In this document: piece after piece, positions 9,127 to 18,400 of the stretch
Position numbering within the stretch: position 1 is the stretch's first letter
Layout of the letters: each line of letters begins with the position of its first letter
NCBI GenBank assembly: GCA_963708575.1
Contig: CAVPTB010000007.1
Coordinates: 2,628,183 to 2,692,182 of the forward strand
DNA length: 64,000 bases
Source of the DNA: DASVWZ01 sp963708575
GTDB lineage: Bacteria; Acidobacteriota; Terriglobia; Terriglobales; Acidobacteriaceae
Reading direction: 5' to 3'
Translations under genes and position numbers: made by a program
Notes under the pieces: model-generated
Told to the model about the DNA's origin: nothing
Seen by the model: the letters and a program-made list of their open reading frames with translations, nothing else
Database searches by the model: none

Positions 9127-10371
9127 ATGGGACGTTTTACCGGACTTCTGGGAATCGCAGTGATGATGGCATTGGCCTATCTGTTCTCGACCAACCGGCG
9201 CGCCATTCGCGTAAAAACCGTTGCCTGGGGACTGACGCTGCAGTTCGCCTTTGCAGTTTTTGTTCTCAAGATCGGTGCAGGACGCCTCCTGTTTCAAAAG
9301 GCTGGGGATGCAGTCAACCAGCTCCTGGGTTACGCGTTCGTGGGTTCTGAATTCGTTTTCGGTGATCTCGGCAAGAGGGTCTCGCGTTTCGGCTTCGATT
9401 TTGCTTTCCAAGTGCTCCCAACCGTCATCTTTATCGCTGCGTTCTTTGCGATTCTCTACCACTACGGAGTGATGCAGTTTATCGTTCGCCAGGCTGCGCG
9501 TGTCATGACGCGATTCATGGGCGCCAGCGGTGCCGAATCTTTGAATGTCGCGGCTAGTATTTTTATGGGTCAGACCGAAGCGCCGCTCACCATCCGGCCA
9601 TTTCTTCCGGAGATGACGCGGTCCGAACTGATGACGGTGATGACCAGCGGGATGGCCCACGTCTCCGGCGGTATCATGGCCGCATATATCGCGTTCGGGA
9701 TCGATCCGAAGCATCTGCTGAGCGCAGTCATTATGACGGCACCTGGGACGATTCTGATGGCAAAGATGCTCGTTCCCGAAACCGAGCAACCCAAAACGGC
9801 AGGACGGGTGGTCATGAGTGAGCAGGAGGTAGAAGCCGAGAAAAAAGAGAATCTCCTCGGTGCCGTTGCCCGTGGAACCACCGATGGTTTGTACTTGGCG
9901 CTCAACATCGCGGCGATGCTTATCTCGTTTCTGGCGTTGATTGCGCTGACTAACGGCATCATGGGTGGCATTCACAACGGTCTCGCGCGGATCGGCATAT
10001 CTTGGTTTCCTGTCAGCCTAGAAGCAGTTTTCGGAAGGTTGTTCGCCCCAGTTGCCTGGGTCATCGGCATTCCCTGGCACGATTGCCCGATCATCGGCAA
10101 TCTGCTTGGCACGCGAATGGTTCTAAACGAACTGGTCGCATTCTCTATGCTGGGTCCGCAAAAGGCGGCCCTCGATCCCCGTTCTTTTACGATTGCCACA
10201 TTTGCGTTGTGTGGCTTCGCGAATCTCAGTTCCATCGGGATTCAGATCGGTGGGATTGGTGCGTTGGCTCCCAACAAACGCGGAGAACTAGCTCGCCTCG
10301 GGTTCCGAGCCATGCTCGCGGGCACGATGGCAAACCTTATGTCGGCTTCGATCGCGGGCATCCTCTATTAA
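9127..10371 (+). CDS. nupC: Concentrative nucleoside transporter (NupC/CNT family)
   Basis: An inner-membrane, cation-coupled nucleoside importer of 414 residues. The first helix (residues 3-20) is followed by the rest of the CNT core, with the diagnostic GQTEAPL motif, TSGMAHVSGGIMAAY, and the late ALCGFANLSSIGIQIGGIG segment that forms the substrate and sodium site. The ATG abuts the phosphorylase stop with no gap, so the two are translationally coupled. This places uptake, deamination and phosphorolysis in one mRNA. A cytoplasmic charged loop (around residues 225-245, EQEVEAEKKEN) is slightly longer than usual. Confidence 0.93.
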   Translation: MGRFTGLLGIAVMMALAYLFSTNRRAIRVKTVAWGLTLQFAFAVFVLKIGAGRLLFQKAGDAVNQLLGYAFVGSEFVFGDLGKRVSRFGFDFAFQVLPTVIFIAAFFAILYHYGVMQFIVRQAARVMTRFMGASGAESLNVAASIFMGQTEAPLTIRPFLPEMTRSELMTVMTSGMAHVSGGIMAAYIAFGIDPKHLLSAVIMTAPGTILMAKMLVPETEQPKTAGRVVMSEQEVEAEKKENLLGAVARGTTDGLYLALNIAAMLISFLALIALTNGIMGGIHNGLARIGISWFPVSLEAVFGRLFAPVAWVIGIPWHDCPIIGNLLGTRMVLNELVAFSMLGPQKAALDPRSFTIATFALCGFANLSSIGIQIGGIGALAPNKRGELARLGFRAMLAGTMANLMSASIAGILY

Positions 10372-10448
10372 GGCTTGTCTGTAAAGGCAGCCGCAGAAAC
10401 CTGATGATTGTCACGAATGTCCGCCGCGAGTATGATGCACAACAATTT

Positions 10449-11018
10449 ATGAGCACTCAGGAGATACCGCCAAGGAGTGCGCTGCGGCAGAAGGCCCAAC
10501 TGATGTCCGACACACAGATGGAGCGAACCCTGGTCCGCTTATCCCTTGAGATAATTGAAGCAAATGATGGACCTCAAGACTTGGCACTTATTGGGATCCG
10601 GCGCCGCGGCGTTCCCTTGGCCGAGCGTCTAGGCAACCTGATACGTAAACATGAAGGAGTGTCGGTTCCCATTGGAACTTTGGACATTACTTTCTATCGC
10701 GATGATCTCTCAACCGTGGATACCAAACCGGTAGTCCAGCAAACCGAACTCGGAATCGACATAGAGAGCAAAAACGTTGTGCTCGTGGACGACGTCCTGT
10801 TCACGGGCCGCACGATTCGCGCTGCGTTGGATGCGTTGTTTTCTCGTGCTCGTCCGGCCGGCGTACAACTCTGTGTGCTGATCGATCGGGGGCATCGCGA
10901 GTTACCCATTGCCGCGGAGTTTATCGGGCGCAAGGTCGCGACATCAATGAATGAAGTCATCGAAGTTAAATTGCGCGAGATCGATCAGACTGAGAAAGTT
11001 CTGCTGATGGAGAAGTAG
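10449..11018 (+). CDS. pyrR: PyrR: pyrimidine attenuator / uracil phosphoribosyltransferase
   Basis: A type I phosphoribosyltransferase. The PRPP loop VVLVDDVLFTGRTIRAALDAL is unmistakable and the N-terminal KAQLMSDTQMERTLVRLSLEI and GIRRRGVPLAERL stretches match PyrR, which can bind pyr mRNA and has uracil phosphoribosyltransferase activity. I take the ATG at 10449 (189 residues); ATG 10404 would add 15 residues. Unusually it lies in a nucleoside salvage operon, downstream of the transporter, rather than ahead of pyrB/pyrC. Here the UPRTase activity would recycle the uracil freed by the phosphorylase. No PyrR-binding attenuator was recognised in the short gaps of this operon. Confidence 0.93.
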   Translation: MSTQEIPPRSALRQKAQLMSDTQMERTLVRLSLEIIEANDGPQDLALIGIRRRGVPLAERLGNLIRKHEGVSVPIGTLDITFYRDDLSTVDTKPVVQQTELGIDIESKNVVLVDDVLFTGRTIRAALDALFSRARPAGVQLCVLIDRGHRELPIAAEFIGRKVATSMNEVIEVKLREIDQTEKVLLMEK

Positions 11019-11069
11019 TAGCAAGCATCGGCCAGCCTGGTGGTTCGACACGAAACTTTGAGGAGGCCA

Positions 11070-12476
11070 ATGAAGTCTTCCCGTGGTCTTATACTTCTGC
11101 TCTGCCTGCAGACCTCTCTTTCGATCCCGGTATCCTCTCAACAGCGAGATACGGTAGACCTCATCATCTCTGGCGGGATCGTTGTCACCATGAATGCCGC
11201 CCGCGCCGTCTGGAACGATGGCGCAATCGCAATCAAGGGCGAGACCATTGTCGCAGTCGGCAGTTCCGCCGAGATCTCTTCCAGGTACTTGGCCAAACGA
11301 ATCGTCGACGCGCGAGGCGCGCTAGTTCTGCCGGGTTTCATCAACGGACATACGCATGTTCCGATGACGCTCTTTCGAGGCCTGCACGATGACGTCACCT
11401 TGCAGGACTGGCTCTACAAGTACATCTTCCCGGCGGAAGCGAAAAACGTGAATGAGGAATTCGTGCGCTGGGGAACACGGCTTGCTGCAGCGGAGCAAAT
11501 TCGGGCGGGAGTTACGACCTTCGCCGATATGTATTATTTCGAGGATGTGGTGGCGGAAGAGACTAAGGCCGCGGGCATGAGAGGCGTACTCGGCGAAACC
11601 TTCATCGACTTCCCTGCTCCCGACAACAAGAGCGAAGCCGAAATGCTGGCCTACACCGAGAAGTTTCTTCGAAAGTGGCAAGGCGACCCATTGATTCGTC
11701 CCGCAGTCGCTCCGCATTCCATCTACACATGCTCGCAACAAACCCTCCAGGACGCGAGCCGGCTGGCACGCAAATACCACGCGCCTATTCTCATTCACAC
11801 TGCGGAGATGAAAAAGGAATGGGACGATAGCCAGAAATTGCACGGCATGTCTCCGGTGCAGTATCTCGATTCGATCGGCGTGCTCGGACCGGATGTGGTC
11901 TCGGCCCACTGCATCTTCGTCGACGAATCCGACCGAAAGGTTTTGGCCGAGCGCAAGGTCGGCTGTGTACATAACCCGTCCAGCAACATGATGATCGCTA
12001 GCGGTGTCTCCCCTGTTCCCGAATTGCGCGCGGCCGGAGTAGCGGTGGGTCTCGGAACTGACGGACCAGCCGGCAGCAATAACGATCTGGACCTTATGGA
12101 GGAGATCGACCTTGCCGCCAAGCTGGCGAAGATCACCAAGATGGATCCGCTCGCGCTAAACGCCAAGGCGGTTGTAGAAATGGCCACTATTGACGGTGCC
12201 AGGGCACTTCACATGGATCAAGAGATCGGTTCTCTCGAGACAGGCAAGAAGGCGGATGTGATTGTGATCAGTCTCAACGAGCCTAATGCCGTACCCATGT
12301 ACGAAGTGTATGCGCAGATCGCTTATGCCCTCAAAGCCAGCGATGTGGAAAGCGTTTTGGTCGGTGGGCGTTTCATTATGGATCATCACAAACTTCTCAC
12401 CGTCGATGAGCCGGCAGTGATGGAGAAAGCGCGCGAATATCGGAAAAAAGTGGCGGACTCACTGGGAATGCAGTAA
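11070..12476 (+). CDS. Exported amidohydrolase, adenosine/S-adenosylhomocysteine deaminase-like
   Basis: Member of the MtaD/SAH-deaminase branch of amidohydrolases, zinc enzymes that deaminate adenosine-type nucleosides. Metal-site motifs are in place: GHTHVPM, HTAEMKK, SAHCIF, and the late GTDGPAGSNNDLD aspartate. The ATG at 11070 follows a perfect AGGAGG at 11061-11066; the open frame extends to a GTG at 11040. Residues 1-23 form a signal peptide (basic MKSSR, hydrophobic LILLLCL, ending near SSQ), so unlike most relatives this one should act outside the cytoplasm. Placed last in the nucleoside operon, it could deaminate extracellular purine nucleosides before uptake. Guanine or other heterocycle deamination remains possible. 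Its last 18 bases overlap the convergent GGDEF gene. Confidence 0.85.
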   Translation: MKSSRGLILLLCLQTSLSIPVSSQQRDTVDLIISGGIVVTMNAARAVWNDGAIAIKGETIVAVGSSAEISSRYLAKRIVDARGALVLPGFINGHTHVPMTLFRGLHDDVTLQDWLYKYIFPAEAKNVNEEFVRWGTRLAAAEQIRAGVTTFADMYYFEDVVAEETKAAGMRGVLGETFIDFPAPDNKSEAEMLAYTEKFLRKWQGDPLIRPAVAPHSIYTCSQQTLQDASRLARKYHAPILIHTAEMKKEWDDSQKLHGMSPVQYLDSIGVLGPDVVSAHCIFVDESDRKVLAERKVGCVHNPSSNMMIASGVSPVPELRAAGVAVGLGTDGPAGSNNDLDLMEEIDLAAKLAKITKMDPLALNAKAVVEMATIDGARALHMDQEIGSLETGKKADVIVISLNEPNAVPMYEVYAQIAYALKASDVESVLVGGRFIMDHHKLLTVDEPAVMEKAREYRKKVADSLGMQ

Positions 12477-14870
12477 GTTCTGACGTGCACTTGACACAGT
12501 TACTCTGTCCCGTCCCGACTTCTTCGACTCATAGAGGCAGAGGTCGGCAGCCCGCAGAAGGTCCGCCACCGTGGACGCATGTTCTGGATAGGTCGCGATA
12601 CCAACGGATATCGTGACGGTTCCCAGAGTCAAACCTTCCTGTTGCGGTCTGAGCTTTCTTACGTCTTCGCGTAGGGCATCCGCGCGCATAGCAGCGTTTG
12701 CGGCCGAAGATTCCGGCAGAATAATAGCGAATTCCTCGCCCCCGTACCGACAGATTACATCGTCCCCGCGAAACGAATTGCGGAAGAGATCTGAGATACA
12801 GCGCAACACCACATCTCCTGCGTTGTGGCCGAAACTATCGTTGAAACGTTTGAAATGATCCAGGTCGAGAAACAGGAGAGAAACCTGGTGGTTCTTGCGG
12901 GCGGCACGAAGCAACTCCCGCTCCAAGGACTCTTCCATGAAGCGACGGTTGAAAAGACCCGTCAGAGGGTCACGAATCGACTGATCACGAAGAGTTTCGC
13001 GAAGCCGCAAACTGGCGAGCTGAACGGCGATCTGTCCGGCCGCGGTTACAGCCAACTCCTGTATCGCGTTTCTCTCACGGTCCGGGGGGTGGCCATGTTT
13101 GGGGCGAGAAGCCACGTCGAACTCCAGGAGCAACACACCGATGGTTTCGCTTTTCCCAACCATGGGGACGCAAAGGCATTTGCGGGTCGAGCGTTTCAAC
13201 ACATGCGCACAGAGAATACCGTTCTCCCCGCTCTCACTCCAGTGCGGCTTTCCGCGTCGCAATCCCCAGCATGCATCAGGTATAAACACCTGTTCCGAAC
13301 TCCCGGATTCTCCCCACTTTTCCGCAATTTCCACCAGATTTCGTGATGATTTGAAGAGATACAGAGATCCGCAATGCGCGGCGGGAAAGAGTTTCTGAAC
13401 GCACCGCGAGACCACGACGCAAGCCTCCTCCATGGTGCCGCAACATTCCAGCAGGCTCGCCATTTCATTTAGCAGGGACATCTGCCCACTGCGGACCTCC
13501 AACTCTGATACCAACTGATTGAGCGAGCCAGCGTATTCACGTTCGGCTTGGGCAGCTTTGATCTGTGCGGAAATATCTTTGTAGATCTTGAATGCTCCCC
13601 GGCTCACACCGTTCGCGACCCTGGGCACAGCATAGAGTTCCACATCCAGAATGCGCCCATCTTTTCGCCGTCTTTTCACGGTTTTCTGCAGTGCCTCACC
13701 GTCCAAAGCGACCGAGGTTAGCGGCCTATCCTGGTTCGTCATATCAGCCGGCCCGGGATCTCCGGGAGATAGCAGAGGGGCAAGGGAAACTCCCTCAAGC
13801 TCCGGCGTGTCGTAAAGGAACAGCCTGCGAAACGCAAGATTGGTCGTCTCGATACGCCCCTCACAATCGAGCACCGCGATCCCTAGAGGGCTGTTCTCAA
13901 TCAGGGAATTCAGATAGACGGTTCGCTCCTGCAGATCCAATCCCATGCGGTGCCGTTCGGTCACGACTGAACCGACCCCAAGGCCGACGGCAGAGACCAC
14001 CAGCATAAGCAGCCCGATCCTATTCACTAATTCCGGAGTAGGAGGATATAGATGCAAGGCGAGGACGATCCCGAAGTTCAGGACCAGCAAGGCCGTAACG
14101 ACGCGACGAATGCCTTGCCTCATCGCGACCCAAATAACAGGAATGAAACTGAGGTAAAGCAGTTCCTGTTGCCGCAGCGCAGAACCGAAGATTACCCATA
14201 GCGCGGCAAGGAGGGTGGCGACTTGAGCGCAGGCCTCCAGTAAAACGCCACCACTCAAGGCGGCGGGGTGATCGTTTACGCGGTCTTTCTTAGCTAAGAT
14301 GTCGAAGTCTTCTCGCAACAAGCTTTTTCGCAGCCGCGGAAGCACATGAATCAAGAGGAAAGGTGCGAATCCGAGCAACCCGATTCCATCTCCGAAGAAC
14401 CAGCCCGACGCTGACGACCAAAAGTCTTTCCACCCAATGATGTGATCTACTGCGAGACAAGACACTCCGATGGAAGTCGAGACGACCGCTGCCATCATTG
14501 TCACGACGACGTAGAGTATGACGTCCTGCCTGCGACGCAACCCTAAGTCAATGCGCCACGGTCCTCGCAGAATGCAGGCGGCCACGCAGTAGGAAAGAGC
14601 CGTGCCCAATGAGCCGACCAACTGGCTGTATGAGAAAAGTGGTTGGTGATAGATAGCGATTCCAGCCAACGCATCACAGAACCACACCAAGAACACATAC
14701 CCCGGATTGATCCCGAGCATCACGGCAAGGATTAGGCCCGTGGCCGGATACCAAGCCGTGAAGCCCAATTGCGAAACGAGAATGACTTCTGGCCGATTCA
14801 GGAAGAGGTAGACCAAGACGAATGCGATCGAAAACAGAATGTGACGAGTTACAGATCGCGTTGGCTGCAT
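12459..14870 (-). CDS. MASE1-PAS-GAF-GGDEF diguanylate cyclase
   Basis: Makes the second messenger c-di-GMP. From the chosen ATG at 14870 (803 residues) the order is: an eight-or-so helix MASE1 membrane sensor (about 1-295), a PAS domain (about 305-425, with ENSPLGIAVLDCEG), a short coil, a GAF domain (about 460-620), and GGDEF (about 640-800). The active-site motif is GGEEF, a functional variant, and an RxxD product-inhibition site (RGDD) sits five residues ahead of it, so both catalysis and feedback control look intact. The frame is open to 15122, but the extra 84 residues precede the membrane domain and look non-coding. An AGGGA lies upstream of 14870. Tail-to-tail overlap of 18 bases with the amidohydrolase. 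Confidence 0.87.
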   Translation of the reverse strand: MQPTRSVTRHILFSIAFVLVYLFLNRPEVILVSQLGFTAWYPATGLILAVMLGINPGYVFLVWFCDALAGIAIYHQPLFSYSQLVGSLGTALSYCVAACILRGPWRIDLGLRRRQDVILYVVVTMMAAVVSTSIGVSCLAVDHIIGWKDFWSSASGWFFGDGIGLLGFAPFLLIHVLPRLRKSLLREDFDILAKKDRVNDHPAALSGGVLLEACAQVATLLAALWVIFGSALRQQELLYLSFIPVIWVAMRQGIRRVVTALLVLNFGIVLALHLYPPTPELVNRIGLLMLVVSAVGLGVGSVVTERHRMGLDLQERTVYLNSLIENSPLGIAVLDCEGRIETTNLAFRRLFLYDTPELEGVSLAPLLSPGDPGPADMTNQDRPLTSVALDGEALQKTVKRRRKDGRILDVELYAVPRVANGVSRGAFKIYKDISAQIKAAQAEREYAGSLNQLVSELEVRSGQMSLLNEMASLLECCGTMEEACVVVSRCVQKLFPAAHCGSLYLFKSSRNLVEIAEKWGESGSSEQVFIPDACWGLRRGKPHWSESGENGILCAHVLKRSTRKCLCVPMVGKSETIGVLLLEFDVASRPKHGHPPDRERNAIQELAVTAAGQIAVQLASLRLRETLRDQSIRDPLTGLFNRRFMEESLERELLRAARKNHQVSLLFLDLDHFKRFNDSFGHNAGDVVLRCISDLFRNSFRGDDVICRYGGEEFAIILPESSAANAAMRADALREDVRKLRPQQEGLTLGTVTISVGIATYPEHASTVADLLRAADLCLYESKKSGRDRVTVSSARQNLLHSQ

Positions 14871-15420
14871 ATTCGAAATCTCTGTCCCTTGGGCTTTGCC
14901 GTCGGTAGCGGGAATCGGACGTCGGTTCCGGTGGGCTGCGCTATCCCCTTCGCACAACCAATTAAGGTAGGAGTGCAATTGATCCGCCACTCGAGAGTCA
15001 CCGAAGTAATGCATAAGTAACTGTGTTTTCAATAGGTACGCTCGAGATCGGAGTTCCCAATTTGCCGTGCGCAACGCTATCCGGCGCCACCGTCCTGTTT
15101 CCAGACTGCCAGGGACCGCCATGTCATATACGGACCGCCTTTATTATCGGCAATTCAGGCGGGCGAGTTTAGGCGGGGTTCATCCGTGAGGCAGCCGATA
15201 GGGACGTTTCTACAGTAAAGACCCTAGAGTTTTCTACGCAGCCTTTGTGATACCTAAGGGTAGGTTGAGCAATCGTTCCGGTTGAATTGAAGCCCTCTAA
15301 CAGAAAAGATGAGCAGGTTTGCAGGGTAAACCATGGCTGATTCCAAGGAATCATGATGCCGGAGCCTCCCTAGAACGGCTCCCGCCCTCATGACCCCTAA
15401 ACCCTACCAATTGGGAGGGG
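14871..15420. other. Intergenic region between the GGDEF and poly-HAMP kinase genes
   Basis: About 550 bases if the revised GGDEF start is right (298 if the longest frame is used). Short inverted repeats are seen: a six-base stem GGAGCC/GGCTCC at 15361-15382 with a ten-base loop, and ACCTA/TAGGT at about 15251-15264. Both divergent promoters must lie here but none stands out. No convincing small gene or riboswitch was recognised. Confidence 0.4.
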
Positions 15421-18400
15421 ATGATCGTAGAACGATCGCGAGAACCTAGTCCGTTCAGGAAAGTGAAGATGAGAAGAAGCACAGCGGCTCCGCCAAAGAA
15501 CGGTCAATCGTCGGTTACCCCAAAGGACAATGGTCACTCAGGGGTTGATTTATTACACCAGGTGTCCCCAGCCGATCTGGGCGTGGTTTTGGCCGGCTTA
15601 CAGACCATGCGCGATGGGGACTTCTCGGTCCGGCTTCCGGGTTCTTGGACTGGGCTAGCGGGCAAGATCGCCGACACTTTCAATGAGATTGTCGCCGTTA
15701 ACCAGCAAATGGCTCAGGAACTGAAGCGCGTTGGGCAGGTCGTCGGCAAGGAAGGTAAGACTCGCGAGCGTACCCGATTTCATGAGTCCCGCGGCGCTTG
15801 GGGCGAAATGGAAGTGTCGGTCAATACCCTCGTGGAAGACTTGCTCCGCCCGACCACTGAAGTGACCCGCGCAATCGCCGCCGTCGCCCAGGGAAACTTG
15901 ACTCAAACTGTTCGACTCGACGTGGATGGGCGCCCCTTGGAAGGCGAATTCCTTCGCTCTGCCGAAATCGTTAACACCATGATTCAGCAGCTCGGCGTAT
16001 TCACTGCTGAAGTGACCCGCGTCGCCCGCGAAGTCGGTACCGACGGAAAATTGGGCGGTCAGGCTCAAGTGCCCGGCGTGGCAGGAACGTGGAAGGATCT
16101 GACTGATTCGGTTAACTCCATGGCCAGCAACCTGACAGGCCAGGTGAGAAATATCGCGGAAGTTGCTACGGCCGTGGCGAGCGGCGATCTGTCGCGCAAA
16201 ATTACGGTCGACGTGCGCGGCGAAATTTTGCAGCTGAAAGAAGCCATTAACACCATGGTGGATCAGTTGCGGTCATTCGCGTCTGAAGTCACACGCGTGG
16301 CCCGCGAAGTGGGTACCGACGGAAAACTTGGCGGACAAGCCGTAGTGCCCGGCGTGGCAGGAACGTGGAAGGATTTGACGGACTCGGTGAACGCTATGGC
16401 CGGAAACCTCACGGCCCAAGTCCGAAATATTGCGGAAGTCACGACGGCCGTTGCTCGCGGCGATTTGTCACGAAAGATTACGGTCGATGTGAAGGGCGAA
16501 ATTCTGGAACTCAAAGACACCATCAACACGATGGTGGATCAGCTCAACGCGTTCGCCGGCGAAGTGACGCGTGTCGCCCGCGAAGTCGGCACGGAAGGAA
16601 AGCTCGGCGGTCAGGCGCAGGTGCCCGGCGTCGGTGGAACCTGGAAAGATCTCACTGACAACGTCAACTTCATGGCCAGCAACCTGACCGGTCAGGTGCG
16701 AAACATCGCAGAAGTTGCTACTGCTATTGCGAGCGGCGACTTGTCGCGCAAAATCACCGTGGACGTTCGCGGTGAAATTCTGCAGCTCAAAGAAACGTTG
16801 AACACCATGGTGGACCAGTTGAACCGGTTCGCCGGTGAAGTCACCCGTGTGGCCCGCGAAGTGGGAACGGAAGGGCGGCTCGGCGGTCAGGCTAACGTGC
16901 CCGGTGTGGCCGGAACGTGGAAAGACTTAACGGACTCCGTGAACTCGATGGCCGGAAACTTGACTGGCCAAGTCCGAAACATTGCCGAAGTTACGACGGC
17001 TGTGGCCCGCGGCGACTTATCGCGCAAGATTACGGTCGACGTGAAAGGCGAAATTCTTGAGCTGAAAAATACCATCAACACGATGGTCGATCAGCTCAAC
17101 GCGTTTGCCGGCGAAGTTACGCGTGTGGCCCGCGAAGTGGGTACGGAAGGAAAGCTTGGTGGTCAGGCGCAGGTGCCCGGTGTCGGCGGGACGTGGAAGG
17201 ACCTTACCGATAACGTGAACTTCCTTGCCAGTAACCTTACCGGCCAAGTGCGAAACATCGCCGAAGTCACGACCGCCGTGGCGCGCGGTGACTTGTCACG
17301 CAAAATCACAGTCGACGTCAAAGGCGAAATTCTCGAACTAAAAGACACCATCAACACCATGGTGGACCAGCTTCGAGCCTTCGCTTCCGAAGTCACCCGT
17401 GTGGCTCGCGAGGTTGGTACGGACGGCAAACTGGGCGGTCAGGCCCAGGTGCCGGGCGTCGCCGGAACATGGAAAGATCTTACCGACTCGGTGAACTCCA
17501 TGGCCAGCAACCTGACTGGCCAAGTGCGCAACATCGCCGAAGTTTCTACGGCTATTGCCAGCGGGAATTTGTCCAAGAAAATTACGGTGAACGTCAGCGG
17601 CGAAATATTGCTGCTGAAAGACACTATCAACACGATGGTGGATCAGCTGAACGCGTTCGCTGGAGAAGTCACGCGCGTGGCCCGCGAAGTCGGCACCGAA
17701 GGCCGATTGGGTGGTCAGGCAAACGTGCCTGGCGTTGCCGGAACGTGGAAAGACTTGACGGACTCCGTGAACTCAATGGCCGGAAACCTCACTGGCCAGG
17801 TTCGAAACATCGCCGAGGTAACGACGGCTGTGGCTCGCGGCGACTTGTCGCGCAAAATTACCGTCGATGTGAAAGGCGAGATTCTTGAGCTTAAGAACAC
17901 TATCAACACTATGGTGGATCAGCTCAACGCGTTCGCCGGCGAAGTTACGCGTGTCGCCCGCGAAGTGGGTACAGACGGCAAACTCGGAGGCCAGGCGCAG
18001 GTGCCGGGTGTCGCGGGAACGTGGAAGGATCTCACCGACAACGTGAACTTCATGGCCAGCAACCTCACTGGCCAGGTGCGAAATATAGCCGAAGTAGCAA
18101 CTGCTATCGCCAACGGAGATTTGTCGAAGAAGATCACGGTAGACGTGCGCGGCGAAATTTTGCAGCTAAAAGAAACCCTGAACACGATGGTTGAGCAACT
18201 CCGCTCGTTCGCCGCCGAAGTCACTCGAGTGGCCCGCGAAGTCGGCTCCGAAGGTCGGCTCGGTGGTCAGGCGAACGTGCCTGGTGTCGCCGGAACCTGG
18301 AAAGATTTAACAGACTCCGTCAACGCCATGGCCGGAAACCTCACGGCCCAGGTACGAAATATTGCCGAAGTCACGACGGCCGTCGCCCGTGGCGACTTAT

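Noticed and set aside
10002..11018. 338-residue frame extending far upstream of PyrR
   Set aside because: The first 135 residues lie antiparallel in frame to the transporter coding region and do not resemble PyrR; starts at 10404/10449 give the family length.
12825..13346. 173-residue frame opposite the GGDEF gene
   Set aside because: It is antisense to well-supported coding sequence and has no family features.
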